A stretch of 64,000 nt of DNA from Dermatophilaceae bacterium Soc4.6 (GCA_039889245.1 JAZGVH010000002.1:3472001-3536000), one strand, 5' to 3'; counted from the stretch's first letter, positions 6,835 through 15,708 are shown. Made by a program: numbers and translations. The notes: generated by a model not told the origin, from the sequence alone.

Positions 6835-7410
6835 ATGCAGGCATCGATACGCATCGCCCAGGACCCTGCCGCCGACGAGGTGCTGAGCACTGACGCCTTC
6901 GGTCTGCTCGTCGGGATGCTGCTCGACCAGCAGTTCCCGATGGAGCGGGCCTTCGCCGGCCCGGCCAAGGTGCTCGAGCGGCTCGGCACCCTCGACCCCG
7001 CGGCGATCGCGGCCGCCGAGCCCGACGCCTTCGCCGACCTCTGCTCGACACCACCGGCCATCCACCGCTACGGCCGCTCGATGGCGGGCCGGATCCGGTC
7101 GCTCGCGGCGGTCGTGGTGAGCGACTACGACGGCGACGCCGAGTCGATCTGGCTCGGCGCCGAGACCGGCGCCGACCTCGTCACCCGGCTCAAGGCCCTG
7201 CCCGGGTTCGGTGACCAGAAGGCGCGGATCTTCGCGGCCCTGGTCGGCAAGCAGCTCGGCGTGGTTCCCACCGGCTGGGGTGAGGCGATCGGGCCCTACG
7301 CCGAGAGCGGGTCCTTCCGCTCCGTCGCCGACGTGGTCGACGAGGAGTCGCTGGCGAAGGTGCGATCGTTCAAGCAGCAGGCCAAGGCGGCGGCGAAGGC
7401 CAAGGCCTGA
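6835..7410 (+). CDS. HhH-GPD-type base-excision repair protein
   Basis: 191 residues, matching the actinobacterial HhH-GPD family of uncharacterised DNA repair proteins (TIGR03252-like). LVGMLLDQQFPMERAFAGP opens the domain and the helix-hairpin-helix lies in LKALPGFGDQKARIFAAL, close to residue 130. The catalytic Lys/Asp of classical EndoIII/MutY glycosylases is not evident, so the lesion and chemistry are unknown. Start 7 nt after TAGGCT (6822-6827), probably leaderless. Ends in a Lys/Ala-rich tail. Followed after 5 nt by the zinc-ribbon gene. Confidence 0.82.
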   Translation: MQASIRIAQDPAADEVLSTDAFGLLVGMLLDQQFPMERAFAGPAKVLERLGTLDPAAIAAAEPDAFADLCSTPPAIHRYGRSMAGRIRSLAAVVVSDYDGDAESIWLGAETGADLVTRLKALPGFGDQKARIFAALVGKQLGVVPTGWGEAIGPYAESGSFRSVADVVDEESLAKVRSFKQQAKAAAKAKA

Positions 7411-7415
7411 CCGTC

Positions 7416-7628
7416 GTGGATCCGACGAGTGCGCTGCCCGCTGGCGCCCACCCCGACGAGATGGTGTGCGCGCTCTGCGGGGCCCGCGTCAGCGATGACG
7501 CCGTGCCGGCGGCGCGGCTCGCGTGGGTGCGTGGCGTCGAGAACGGCCGCCTGGTGTGGACCTGTGCCACGTGTGCCCGCACGCACCTGCGCAGCATCGA
7601 GGGAAAGCTCGACTCTGCCTGGTGGTAG
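7416..7628 (+). CDS. Small zinc-ribbon protein of unknown function
   Basis: 70 residues with two CxxC pairs, CALC and CATC (about residues 18-21 and 50-53), separated by ~28 residues: a rubredoxin-knuckle zinc ribbon. GTG start, 5 nt after the stop of the HhH-GPD gene, so co-transcribed and probably translationally coupled. No function recognised; the neighbour suggests a link to DNA repair, which is inference. Confidence 0.65.
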   Translation: MDPTSALPAGAHPDEMVCALCGARVSDDAVPAARLAWVRGVENGRLVWTCATCARTHLRSIEGKLDSAWW

Positions 7629-7644
7629 CGGGCGCGAGGACTGG

Positions 7645-8970
7645 TCAGTCGCCGACCGGCTGCAGGTCGGCCCCGTGCAGGTGCCCGCCCACGATCTTGC
7701 GGCCCTCGACCTCACCACCGAGCTGGCACAGGACGCCGATGCCGCCGATCCAGACGCGGTGGATCAAGAGGTACTCAGCCGGCAGGTTGAGCTTCATCCC
7801 CACCGAGTAGTTGGGTCGACGCGGGTCGTTGATGTAGGCGAAGACGTCGCGGATCCACTCGCGCGAGAAGCGGAAGCGGTCGGTGCGCAGCGGGTCCACG
7901 AACGGCGCGAGGTAGTCGAGCAGGCGCTGCGCGTCGAGGTCGATGCCCGGACGGACGAAACCGATGCCCCGTAGCCCGTCGAGGGTGCCCGCGGCGTTGC
8001 CCTCGAGCGCCATGCTGAGGAAGATGCCCATCTCGGGGGGCAGGCCCTGGGGCAGCCGGTTGACCGCGCCGAAGTCGATGACCCCGAGGCGTCCGTCGGG
8101 AGTGATGCGGAAGTTGCCGGGGTGCGGGTCCGCGTGCAGGAGACCGACCCGGTCGGGCCCCTCGAGCAGGAACTCCATGTAGAGACTCGACGCCGCGTCG
8201 CGCTCCTCGACGGTGCCGTCGGTGATGACCTGCGACAGCGGCCGGCCCTCGAGCCACTCGCTGACGATGACGTGCTCGCTGTTCTTGATGACCTTCGGGA
8301 TGGCGAAGTGCGGGTCGCCGTCGAAACCCTTGGCGAACTTCGCCTGCGACTTGGCCTCGAGGTTGTAGTCGAGCTCCTCGCTCATCCGGCTCTTGAGCTC
8401 GTCGAGGATGGGGCCGATCTCGATCCCGGGGATCCACACGGTCGCGACCTTCGCCACCCGCGAGATCTGGTTGAGGTCGGAGATGAGCGCCTTGCCGGCG
8501 CCGGGGTACTGGATCTTGACCGCCACCTCGCGCCCGTCTCGCCAGACCCCCCGGTGCACCTGCCCGATGGACGCCGCAGCGACCGGTACGTCGTCGAACT
8601 CCGTGAAGCTGCGCCGCCAGCGGGGCCCCAGCTCGTCGGCGAGCACCGCGTGCACCGTGGCGGCGGGGAGCGGTGGGGCGCTGTCCTGCAGCTTGGTCAG
8701 CATGGCCCGGTAGGGAGCCGCCATCTCCTCCGGCAGCGCCGACTCGAAGACCGAGAGGGCCTGGCCGAACTTCATCGCCCCGCCCTTGAGCTCACCGAGC
8801 ACCTTGAAGAGCTGCTCGGCGGTGCGGGCCTGCATCTCGGCGGCCACGAGCTCGGCCGGCTTGCCGCCCAGCCGCTTGCCCAGACCCCATGCGGCGCGGC
8901 CGGCGATGCCAGCGGGGAGGGTCGCGAGCTTGGCGGCCCTGGTCACGGCGTTTCGGGGCAGGTCGGTCAC
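7645..8970 (-). CDS. ABC1/AarF/UbiB-family atypical kinase
   Basis: 441 residues. UbiB-fold hallmarks: KxGQ motif as KFGQ (67-70), the alanine-rich nucleotide loop AAASIGQVHRG (131-141), the ATP-site Lys in VAVK (about 152), HADPHPGNF (catalytic loop) and VIDFG (metal site). The family supports ubiquinone/menaquinone or lipid metabolism as an ATPase; the physiological substrate in actinobacteria is not established. The M. tuberculosis equivalent (Rv3197) sits in the same neighbourhood. The GTG start (8970) overlaps the stop of the upstream ThiF-like gene by GTGA, so the two are translationally coupled. Confidence 0.88.
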   Translation of the reverse strand: MTDLPRNAVTRAAKLATLPAGIAGRAAWGLGKRLGGKPAELVAAEMQARTAEQLFKVLGELKGGAMKFGQALSVFESALPEEMAAPYRAMLTKLQDSAPPLPAATVHAVLADELGPRWRRSFTEFDDVPVAAASIGQVHRGVWRDGREVAVKIQYPGAGKALISDLNQISRVAKVATVWIPGIEIGPILDELKSRMSEELDYNLEAKSQAKFAKGFDGDPHFAIPKVIKNSEHVIVSEWLEGRPLSQVITDGTVEERDAASSLYMEFLLEGPDRVGLLHADPHPGNFRITPDGRLGVIDFGAVNRLPQGLPPEMGIFLSMALEGNAAGTLDGLRGIGFVRPGIDLDAQRLLDYLAPFVDPLRTDRFRFSREWIRDVFAYINDPRRPNYSVGMKLNLPAEYLLIHRVWIGGIGVLCQLGGEVEGRKIVGGHLHGADLQPVGD

Positions 8971-9902
8971 CTCACCATTCTCTCTCCTGCGCTGCCCGAG
9001 GTCTCGGGCGCCCCGACGGCGGTTGCGTCACAGCGACCTCTCGCGCGGTGGTGGGCGCAGGCGGGGTGACGGGGCCAGCGGCGGTGGTCGAGCCGGGGCA
9101 AGGGCAGTGCCGCCTCGACCGAGACCCCGGCGGGCACCCCCGGGCCGTCCAGCTGGGCTCGCACCAGCATCGCGACGACAGCCGAGGCCAGCGTGAGGAG
9201 GGTGCCGTCATCAGGTTGCAGGCTCTCTCCGGCCTGAGTCGCGATGACCGGCCACGCGGCGTCGAGGTCGGTGCGCACGTGGTCGAGACAGTGCAGGCAC
9301 GGTCCGTCGTCGTCACGGACCAGCGGGCCGACCAGGACACGGCGACCCTCGACCACGACCGGCAGCACCGGCACGTCGCGGTGACGCCACGACTCGCCGC
9401 GGTGGGCAGGGACGACCGGTCGGCCGACGAGCACGACGAGGTGGGGCGCCACCACCCCCGGTGTGCGCGCCCGCAGTCGCTGGTCGAGGTCGTCGGCCGC
9501 CTCGGCGCCGAGGTCGACCCGGCCGATCCCCCCGGCCCGGAGCAGGGTGGCCACCTGCCACGCGAGCGGGCCGACGCCCTCCACGACGACGTGGTGACGG
9601 TGCCGGACGACCGCCAGCGGTGAGGTCGGGCGCCGACTCACCAGGCCGTGGTCGCGCAGCACGCCCAGCAGCCGGGTCGTGCGCGATCGGGTCACCCCGA
9701 GACGGGCGGCGGCCTGCTGGAGGGCGGCAGCGTCCACGGTGCCTTCCAGGCTGCCCCCGAGGCCCGTGATGACCTCGACCTCGGACGGCTCGAGCCCGGC
9801 GACGACCACGCCCCGCGCGCCGGGGCTCCATCCGAGCTGCACGGCGTCACGCCCACGGCGCAGGGCGCGGGGCGAGCTGTCGGAGCGGCGGCCAGCAGTC
9901 AT
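8967..9902 (-). CDS. ThiF/E1-like protein (cyclodehydratase-type)
   Basis: 311 residues. An N-terminal winged-helix-like part (residues ~35-95) resembles that of TOMM/azole cyclodehydratase ThiF-like proteins; then VVVEGVGPLAWQVATLLRAGGIGRVDL gives a Rossmann E1-type nucleotide motif. Cys pairs in PCLHCLDH and HPACAHHRARGRC near the C-terminus could hold zinc. No YcaO or precursor peptide gene is adjacent, so a peptide-modification role is not supported; Actinobacteria often carry this gene next to the UbiB-like kinase. Function unknown. Ends by overlapping the kinase start. Confidence 0.7.
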   Translation of the reverse strand: MTAGRRSDSSPRALRRGRDAVQLGWSPGARGVVVAGLEPSEVEVITGLGGSLEGTVDAAALQQAAARLGVTRSRTTRLLGVLRDHGLVSRRPTSPLAVVRHRHHVVVEGVGPLAWQVATLLRAGGIGRVDLGAEAADDLDQRLRARTPGVVAPHLVVLVGRPVVPAHRGESWRHRDVPVLPVVVEGRRVLVGPLVRDDDGPCLHCLDHVRTDLDAAWPVIATQAGESLQPDDGTLLTLASAVVAMLVRAQLDGPGVPAGVSVEAALPLPRLDHRRWPRHPACAHHRARGRCDATAVGAPETSGSAGERMVR

Positions 9903-9989
9903 TCGGAGGGCTCCTTAGGGGGCGTCGAGACGACAGTGCCACACCGCAGGCGTCACCCTCCGCCGTCATCCACAGCCCCGGACGCGGCT

Positions 9990-10019
9990 GTGGGCGGGAC
10001 CGAGGTCGGTCCCGCCCAC
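9990..10019 (-). terminator. Strong hairpin downstream of the DUF5679 gene
   Basis: Perfect 13-bp stem GTGGGCGGGACCG (9990-10002) / CGGTCCCGCCCAC (10007-10019) with a four-base loop, 33 nt after the stop of the leftward DUF5679 gene. No T-run follows on the minus strand. Confidence 0.55.
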
Positions 10020-10051
10020 TGCCGACCTCGCGCCGAGAGGGCGCGAGGAGG

Positions 10052-10249
10052 TCAGCTCTTGCCGAGGATGCGGTTGAGGTTCGTGCCGCAGACGGGGCAC
10101 TGGCCCTTGGCCATGCGGCGGCCGTTCTCACTGACGACCACCTTGCCCTCGGCCTCGCGCTTGGCCTTGCACTTCACGCAGTAGAACTCGCCCGAGTAGG
10201 TCTCGCCCGTCTCGGTGGCAGGCTTCTTCTCAGCCTTCTGGTCAGCCAT
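10052..10249 (-). CDS. DUF5679-type small zinc-ribbon protein
   Basis: 65 residues. FYCVKCKAKREAEGKVVVSENGRRMAKG (two-part) then CPVCGTNLNRILGK: two CxxC knuckles around a basic linker, the DUF5679 pattern common in actinobacteria. Lys-rich N-terminus (MADQKAEKKP). ATG 10249 is chosen over an upstream in-frame ATG at 10276 because AAGGAGAAGCGTCAC lies at proper distance. Function unknown; nucleic-acid binding is plausible from the basic ribbon. Confidence 0.75.
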   Translation of the reverse strand: MADQKAEKKPATETGETYSGEFYCVKCKAKREAEGKVVVSENGRRMAKGQCPVCGTNLNRILGKS

Positions 10250-10388
10250 GTGACGCTTCTCCTTGTCTGTCTGCACCTCGGTCTCCGGCGCAGGACTTGG
10301 TCAACCCTAGACCAGCGTGAGCGTGGACACGTCCAACGGTCCGCCGCACGTCCCGCGCGTCGTCTCGAAGTCGTCGTACCCTCGACCC

Positions 10389-10973
10389 ATGGTCGAGGCA
10401 CGGCAGGCCGGGGCGGAGAGCGACATCGAGGTGCGACGCAGCCGCCGCCGACGTCGCACCGTCAGCGCCTACCGCGAGGACGGTCGCACGGTGGTGCTCA
10501 TCCCCGCGGGCTTCAGCAAGGCGCAGGAGCGGCGATGGGTCGACACCATGCTGGGCCGGTTGGCGCAGGGGGACCGGCGTCGCAGCCCCGACGACGTCGA
10601 GCTGGCCGCCCGCGCAGCGGATCTCGCGACGCGCTTCCTCGGCGGGCTCGCCCGTCCCACCTCGGTGCGCTGGGTGTCCAACCAGCGCAGCCGCTGGGGG
10701 TCGTGCACCCCGGCCGACGGCACCATCCGCATCTCCGAGCGGCTCAGGGGGATGCCGGCCTACGTGCTCGACTACGTGCTGCTCCATGAGCTCGCGCACC
10801 TGGTCAACCCGTCGCACGACCGGGCGTTCTGGCTGCTGCTCTCGACCTATCCGCGGCTCGAGCGCGCTAGGGGATACCTCGAGGGAGTAGCCGCCGCAAC
10901 AGGACTCGACGCACCTGATTCCGGAGACACGACTGACGGCGACGGCCCTCCGAGCCGAGGCCGGCTCTTCTAG
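10389..10973 (+). CDS. YgjP/SprT-like metallopeptidase (DUF45)
   Basis: 194 residues. WGSCTPADGTIRISERL followed by LLHELAHLVNPSHDRAFW gives the WxSC and HExxH-x(8-9)-H motifs of the YgjP-like metallopeptidase domain (HELAH at about 134-138). The strongly basic N-terminal RRSRRRRRTVSAY is also typical of the family. Start: ATG 6 nt after TACCCT (10377-10382); an upstream in-frame ATG-like start at 10317 lacks support. Substrate unknown. Converges with and overlaps by 4 nt the Nudix gene on the other strand. Confidence 0.83.
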   Translation: MVEARQAGAESDIEVRRSRRRRRTVSAYREDGRTVVLIPAGFSKAQERRWVDTMLGRLAQGDRRRSPDDVELAARAADLATRFLGGLARPTSVRWVSNQRSRWGSCTPADGTIRISERLRGMPAYVLDYVLLHELAHLVNPSHDRAFWLLLSTYPRLERARGYLEGVAAATGLDAPDSGDTTDGDGPPSRGRLF

Positions 10974-11560
10974 GTCGGGCGGACGACCGACGAGACCGCA
11001 CGCAGGGCGAGCTCGACCGGCCCGGCCAGCTCGGCGGCCGTTCCCTCGGGCAGGGCGGTGACCGGCCACCACCGCACGTCGTGGGACTCGTCGCTGACGA
11101 CCGGCTCGGCGCCGGCCGGCGCCACGGCGGCATACCGCAGGTCGAGGTGCTGCTGGCAGCGGCCGAAGGCGCCGACCAGCACATGACGGTCGAGGTGCAC
11201 GGGGCCGGGGGTGACCCGCAGGCCGTCGATGCCGCCCTCCTCGAGGGCCTCGCGCGCGGCCGCGGCGCGCACCGACCGGTCGACGGGCTCGAGGTGCCCA
11301 CCGAGCTGGTACCACTGCCCCGCCTTGCGGTGGTGGGTGAGCAGCACGTGGGTCAGGTCTGCACTGAGCACGAGGCAGCTGGCGGTGAAGTGGGAGGGCG
11401 GCCCGGCCTTCGCCATCGCGTCGGGGTGCGCGCCCAGGTGCGCCAGCATGTCGAGCCGGACCAGCTCCTGCCGGGCGTCAGCGGGCTCGAGACCAGCCAG
11501 CACCCGCACCGCGTCACCGTGCAGCAGACCGTATGCTCCCGGGTCACCCGCCCCGGTCAC
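10970..11560 (-). CDS. Nudix hydrolase of unknown substrate
   Basis: 196 residues. The Nudix box is GHLEPVDRSVRAAAAREALEE then GGI, with Asp in place of the first Glu but the REALEE core intact. The N-terminal ~50 residues are helical (LEPADARQELVRLDMLAHL) and resemble the leader of actinobacterial Nudix proteins that act on nucleotide derivatives. GTG start 11560 overlaps the stop of the upstream zincin-like gene (GTGA), so it is translationally coupled to it. Confidence 0.82.
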   Translation of the reverse strand: MTGAGDPGAYGLLHGDAVRVLAGLEPADARQELVRLDMLAHLGAHPDAMAKAGPPSHFTASCLVLSADLTHVLLTHHRKAGQWYQLGGHLEPVDRSVRAAAAREALEEGGIDGLRVTPGPVHLDRHVLVGAFGRCQQHLDLRYAAVAPAGAEPVVSDESHDVRWWPVTALPEGTAAELAGPVELALRAVSSVVRPT

Positions 11561-13308
11561 TGCGCCGGGCCGTCGGGCGTCGAGGGCCCGTCCGCCTCTC
11601 CGGACGGGCCCTCGGCCCCGGCGTCACGCAGCAGCGCCTCGAGCGCGGAGTCGACGTCGTCGTGACCACCACCGCCGCGACGCTTCTCGACGTAGCCGAG
11701 CGGGTCGTCGAGGTCCTCGGTGCGCGGGGCGATGTCAGGGTGCGACCAGGCGCCGTCACGCAGGCCGATGCCGCCGGCGTCCTCGAGCGCGGCCCAGAGG
11801 TTGCGGGCGTCCCGCAGGCGCCGGGGTCGCAGCTCGAGCCCGACGAGGGCGCTGAAGGCCTTCTGCGCCGGACCTCCGGCGCGGCGTCGTCGGACGGCCT
11901 CACCCAGGGCGCCCGACTGCGGCAGGTGGGCCGCGGTCGCCTGGTCGGTGACGAGGTCGACCCAGCCCTCCACGAGCGCGAGGGACGTCTCGAGCCGGGT
12001 GAGCGCGGCCTGCTGCTCGGGGGTGGGCGTGGGGGAGAAGAGCTTGTGCTGCAACGCCTCCTGCAGCTGGGCGAAGCCCTCCGGTGAGTCGGGCGACTCC
12101 ATGTCACGCACCTGCGCCTCGATGGCGTCGGTGTCGATGCTGAGGTTGGCGGCGTAGTCGCGCACCGTGGCCTCGAGCTGCGGGCCGAGCCAGGGCACCT
12201 CGGCGAAGAGCCGGGCCCGGGCCCCCTCCCGCACCGCGAGGTAGAGCAGCACCTGGGAGGCCTCGAGCCCGAGACCCTCGGTGAAGGCGGCGACGCTCGT
12301 CGGCAGCAGGGCGACGTCCTCGGAGGGCACCAGCGGCAACCCGACCTCGGTGCCGGAGAGCACGTCGGACGCGAGCGCGCCCACTCCCTGGCCGAGCTGG
12401 GCGACGAACATCGAGCCCGAGAGCTGCTCCATCGCCGGGGCCACCTGGTCGAGCAACGCCGAGAAGTCCAGGCCGCCGGTGGGGAGGGCCGCCTTCAGCT
12501 CGTCAGGCAGCTGGTCGGCGAATCCCTCGGGGAGGTTGTCGGTGAGGGCACCCATCTGCTGACGCAGGGCGGCACTGACGGCGCGGGTCACACCCGCCGA
12601 GATCGGCTCGACGAGCCCGGCCCAGGTCGCCATGGTGGCCTCCACCCACTCGGCGCGGCTCCACGCGACCCCGGTGCCGGTGGGTGCGTCGAACGCCGTG
12701 ACCGGGTCGATCCACAGCTGTGCGACGCGCACCGCGTCACTGACCTCGCGGCGCTGGGCGTCGGTGATGCTGGGGTCCGCGTCGCCCGCGGCGACGGTCT
12801 TGCGGGCCACGTCGGTCGCCATCTCGGCCCGGCTCTGCGCCGTCTGCGGGGCGAACAGACCCGCGAGCTGCTGCTGCATCGCGGCGAACGCGCCCATCGG
12901 GGCCTCGCCCGCCCCCGGCGGGGTCACCCCGAGCTGGCGCATCATCTCGCCGAGGTCGGGCATGCCGCCCCCGGAGCCGCCCACGCCGAGCTGGCCCATC
13001 AGGGCACCGAGGTCGGGCATCGAGCCGCCTGAGCCGCTCAGCTGACTCATGATCTGCTCGAGGTCGGGCAGCTCGCCCGAGCCGGTGAGCTGGCGCAGCA
13101 GGGCCGCGAAGTCGGGAGGGCCTGCGGCGTCCTCACCGCCTGTGCCCGACGACGGGCGCGAGGGGACGCCGCCGAAGCCCATGGGGGGACGCTCTGCGGA
13201 CGGCTGCTCGCCCGGCGTCACCTCGGCGCCGTCGGGCGCGTCGGCGCCGTGCGCCGCCTCCTCGTCGGGCTCCTGGGGGTCCTCGGGTCGACCGAATCCT
13301 GCTGCCAT
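11557..13308 (-). CDS. Zincin-like putative metallopeptidase (DUF2342 / TIGR03624 family)
   Basis: 583 residues. The N-terminal ~170 residues are Gly/Met/Pro-rich with three diverged repeats of the form PDLxxhMxQLxGxGG; the remainder matches the actinobacterial putative hydrolase family found beside the PDZ/Lon-like gene (M. tuberculosis Rv3195 region). Where a zinc-binding HExxH would be expected there is VREGARARLFAEVPWL, so both His are absent and catalysis is doubtful. ATG 13308 is preceded by GAGGAGGCTGG, which decides the start. Transcribed with the Nudix gene downstream. Role unknown. Confidence 0.75.
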   Translation of the reverse strand: MAAGFGRPEDPQEPDEEAAHGADAPDGAEVTPGEQPSAERPPMGFGGVPSRPSSGTGGEDAAGPPDFAALLRQLTGSGELPDLEQIMSQLSGSGGSMPDLGALMGQLGVGGSGGGMPDLGEMMRQLGVTPPGAGEAPMGAFAAMQQQLAGLFAPQTAQSRAEMATDVARKTVAAGDADPSITDAQRREVSDAVRVAQLWIDPVTAFDAPTGTGVAWSRAEWVEATMATWAGLVEPISAGVTRAVSAALRQQMGALTDNLPEGFADQLPDELKAALPTGGLDFSALLDQVAPAMEQLSGSMFVAQLGQGVGALASDVLSGTEVGLPLVPSEDVALLPTSVAAFTEGLGLEASQVLLYLAVREGARARLFAEVPWLGPQLEATVRDYAANLSIDTDAIEAQVRDMESPDSPEGFAQLQEALQHKLFSPTPTPEQQAALTRLETSLALVEGWVDLVTDQATAAHLPQSGALGEAVRRRRAGGPAQKAFSALVGLELRPRRLRDARNLWAALEDAGGIGLRDGAWSHPDIAPRTEDLDDPLGYVEKRRGGGGHDDVDSALEALLRDAGAEGPSGEADGPSTPDGPAQ

Positions 13309-13550
13309 CGCTCCAGCCTCCTCGGTCCCCGCGAGGACCACAACCTGCCGACACCTGCCGCCCACCGCGTCGGGGCGCTGACCGGTCAACCACACGGCCG
13401 GTGGGAAGGTTCCCGACCGCGTCAGGGCGCCCGGCGACGGGTCCTCGGACGGAGGTCAGCGGGTGGTCGTGCGCCGTTCAGCCGGGCGTTGGACAATGTC
13501 CCTCGACGACGGTTGGCGCCCGCCCACCGTCCGCAGCGAAGCAGGAGCAG

Positions 13551-13982
13551 ATGAGCCACACCACCGAGGTCGTCCTCGCCGAGGTCCGCGACGCGCCCCT
13601 GTCGATCGACGAGGTGGTGGGCGCCGTGCGCGACCGTCGAGCCGGGGCGGTCTGCGTCTTCGTCGGCTACGTGCGCGACCACGACCACGGTGAGAGCGTG
13701 GAGGTCCTCGACTACGAGGTGCACCCGAGCGCCGCCGACGTCGCCCACGCGCTGGCGACCCGCCTCGCCGCCGACGGGCGGGCCCTGCGCATCGGCGTGG
13801 TGCACCGCTACGGGCACCTCACGATCGGCGACGTCGCCATCGTGGCTGCGGTGAGCTCGGCGCACCGGGCCGAGTCGTTCGAGGTCTGCCGCACCCTGGT
13901 CGACGAGTTCAAGGCGACAGTGCCGATCTGGAAGCACCAGACCTTCACCGACGGGTCCGACGAGTGGGTGGGCCTGCCGTGA
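13551..13982 (+). CDS. moaE: Molybdopterin synthase catalytic subunit MoaE
   Basis: 143 residues. Family features: GAVCVFVGYVRDH near residue 35, YEVHPSAAD, IGVVHRYGHLTIGDVAIVAAVSSAHR (the conserved His-Arg-x-G and AHR segments) and the active-site region VPIWKHQTFTDGS close to the C-terminus. MoaE with MoaD inserts the dithiolene sulfurs into molybdopterin; MoaD is not in this window. The cofactor would be needed by the nitrate reductase encoded at 20540-27343. AGGAG lies 5-9 nt before the ATG. Overlaps the next gene by GTGA. Confidence 0.9.
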   Translation: MSHTTEVVLAEVRDAPLSIDEVVGAVRDRRAGAVCVFVGYVRDHDHGESVEVLDYEVHPSAADVAHALATRLAADGRALRIGVVHRYGHLTIGDVAIVAAVSSAHRAESFEVCRTLVDEFKATVPIWKHQTFTDGSDEWVGLP

Positions 13983-15121
13983 GCACCGACGACCTGCCGA
14001 CCGTGCCCACCGTGCCCCTTGACCCCGCCGAGCCGTATCCCGCTGCGCCACCGCTCCCCTCCGAGCGGCGCACCTCCCGCGGCACCGCCGTGGCGCTGGG
14101 CACCGTCTTCGTCGGACTGCTGATCATCGCGGTCGGAAACCTCGTGCACCTGCCGTATGCGATCATGTCCCCCGGCCCCGCGACCAACGTCCTGGCCGCC
14201 GGCGGGGGCGACGGCGGCAAGGCCCAGCTGATCACCATCAGCGGACGCACGACCTACCCCGCCACGGGTGCACTCGACTTCACGACGGTCCGGGTCAACG
14301 GTGGCCCGGGCTACCCCGTGTCGGTGTGGGACGTGCTCAAGGCGTGGCTCGACGGCCACCAGGAGGTCTACCCCGTCGACGCCCTCTTCCCGCCGAGCCA
14401 GTCGGCGCAGGACGTCTCGGCCGAGAACCAGGCCCAGATGACCGACTCCCAGCAGGAGGCCACCGCCGTCGCCCTCAGGGCGCTCGGCATCCCCGTCACC
14501 CAGGTGGTCAGCGTCGGACAGGTCGCCAAGGACGCCCCCTCGGGTGACGCCCTCCGCGTCGGTGACGTCATCACCTCGGTCGGGGGGGCGAAGGTGGCCG
14601 ACTCGTCGCAGATCCGCGCGCAGGTCCAGAAGGTCACGCCCGGTGGGGTGCTCGCCGTGGGTGTCGTCCGCGACGGCAGGCCCGTGACGGTCGACGCGCG
14701 CACCGGTGCCGCGTCCGGCCGCACGGTCCTCGGGGTCGTGCTGGCGGTCGGCTTCCGCTTCCCCTTCACGGTCAAGATCGACGCCGGCGACGTCGGTGGC
14801 CCGTCCGCGGGCCTGATGTTCTCGCTCGGCATCTACGACAAGCTCACCGACGGCTCGATCACCGGTGGCCAGAAGATCGCCGGCACGGGCACCATCGACG
14901 CCAGCGGCACGGTCGGCGCGATCGGGGGCATCCGACAGAAGATGGCCGGCGCCCACGAGGAGGGGGCGGCGTGGTTCCTCGCGCCGGCCGACAACTGCAA
15001 CGAGGTCGTCGGTCACGTGCCCGACGGCATGCAGGCGGTCAAGGTGGCGACCTTCGACGAGGCCGAGGCCGCGGTCACCCGGATCGGCCGCGGAGACACC
15101 GGCAGCCTGCCCCACTGCTGA
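13979..15121 (+). CDS. Membrane-anchored PDZ and Lon-like serine protease (YlbL family)
   Basis: 380 residues. One N-terminal transmembrane segment (about 38-57, ALGTVFVGLLIIAVGNLV), a PDZ domain around 170-235 (GDALRVGDVITSVGG) and a C-terminal Lon-type protease domain with the catalytic Ser in DVGGPSAG (about residue 276) and Lys in IGGIRQK (about 321). GTG 13979 overlaps the moaE stop; an upstream in-frame ATG at 13964 is less likely. M. tuberculosis Rv3194c is the syntenic relative. It would act at the outer face of the membrane; substrates are unknown. Confidence 0.88.
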   Translation: MSTDDLPTVPTVPLDPAEPYPAAPPLPSERRTSRGTAVALGTVFVGLLIIAVGNLVHLPYAIMSPGPATNVLAAGGGDGGKAQLITISGRTTYPATGALDFTTVRVNGGPGYPVSVWDVLKAWLDGHQEVYPVDALFPPSQSAQDVSAENQAQMTDSQQEATAVALRALGIPVTQVVSVGQVAKDAPSGDALRVGDVITSVGGAKVADSSQIRAQVQKVTPGGVLAVGVVRDGRPVTVDARTGAASGRTVLGVVLAVGFRFPFTVKIDAGDVGGPSAGLMFSLGIYDKLTDGSITGGQKIAGTGTIDASGTVGAIGGIRQKMAGAHEEGAAWFLAPADNCNEVVGHVPDGMQAVKVATFDEAEAAVTRIGRGDTGSLPHC

Positions 15122-15153
15122 CCCAGCACGCCAGCCGTATGCCGGAGACCGGC

Positions 15154-15708
15154 CTACGACTCGAAGGTCGCCCGCAGGGCGGCGACCAGACCCGGCGCGA
15201 GGTCGGGCCCGGTCGCGACCTCGTCGTCGGAGTCGTGCGCGCGCTGGCGCAGCAGGCAGACCGAGCGGCCGTCGCGGAGCACCGCGACGAGCAGCCGCAC
15301 GTCGCGGCGGTCGGGGTGGGCGGCGAGCGCGGTGACGGCGGCGTCAGGGTCGGCTGGGAGGTCGCGCTCGGCGTCGGGGGGCACGACCATCCTCTCGACG
15401 GCGAAGGCGCAGCCGTCGACGTCGTCGGGCCAGGCGATACGGCCTAGGACCGACTCGAGGTCGGTGGAGTTGGGCAGGCCCTCCTGCTCGACCGCCGAGA
15501 GCGCGCCCTCGGCGAGGTCGCTGGCGGACAGCCCGTTCGCGAGCTGGGGCTCGCGCCGCACCAGCTCCTGGGTCAGGACCAGGGCGAACAGTCGCGGCGG
15601 CTGGTCCCACCCGGCGGCGGCGACGTGGCGCTCGGTGTCGAGGGCGGCGATGGAGAGGGGGTCGACGACCGACCGGTGCTCGCGGGTCACGGGCCCATCC
15701 TCGCTCAT
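15154..15708 (-). CDS. PPA1309 family protein
   Basis: 184 residues. Recognised from the conserved actinobacterial family next to UPF0182: DPLSIAALDTERHVAAAGWDQPPRLFALV, then LPNSTDLESVLGRIAWPDDVDGCAFAVERMVVPP and a C-terminal RDVRLLVAVLRDGRSVCLLR strand pair. No catalytic motif is visible and the function is unknown. ATG 15708 is used; a GTG at 15690 is an alternative. Divergent from UPF0182, convergent with the protease gene. Confidence 0.8.
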   Translation of the reverse strand: MSEDGPVTREHRSVVDPLSIAALDTERHVAAAGWDQPPRLFALVLTQELVRREPQLANGLSASDLAEGALSAVEQEGLPNSTDLESVLGRIAWPDDVDGCAFAVERMVVPPDAERDLPADPDAAVTALAAHPDRRDVRLLVAVLRDGRSVCLLRQRAHDSDDEVATGPDLAPGLVAALRATFES

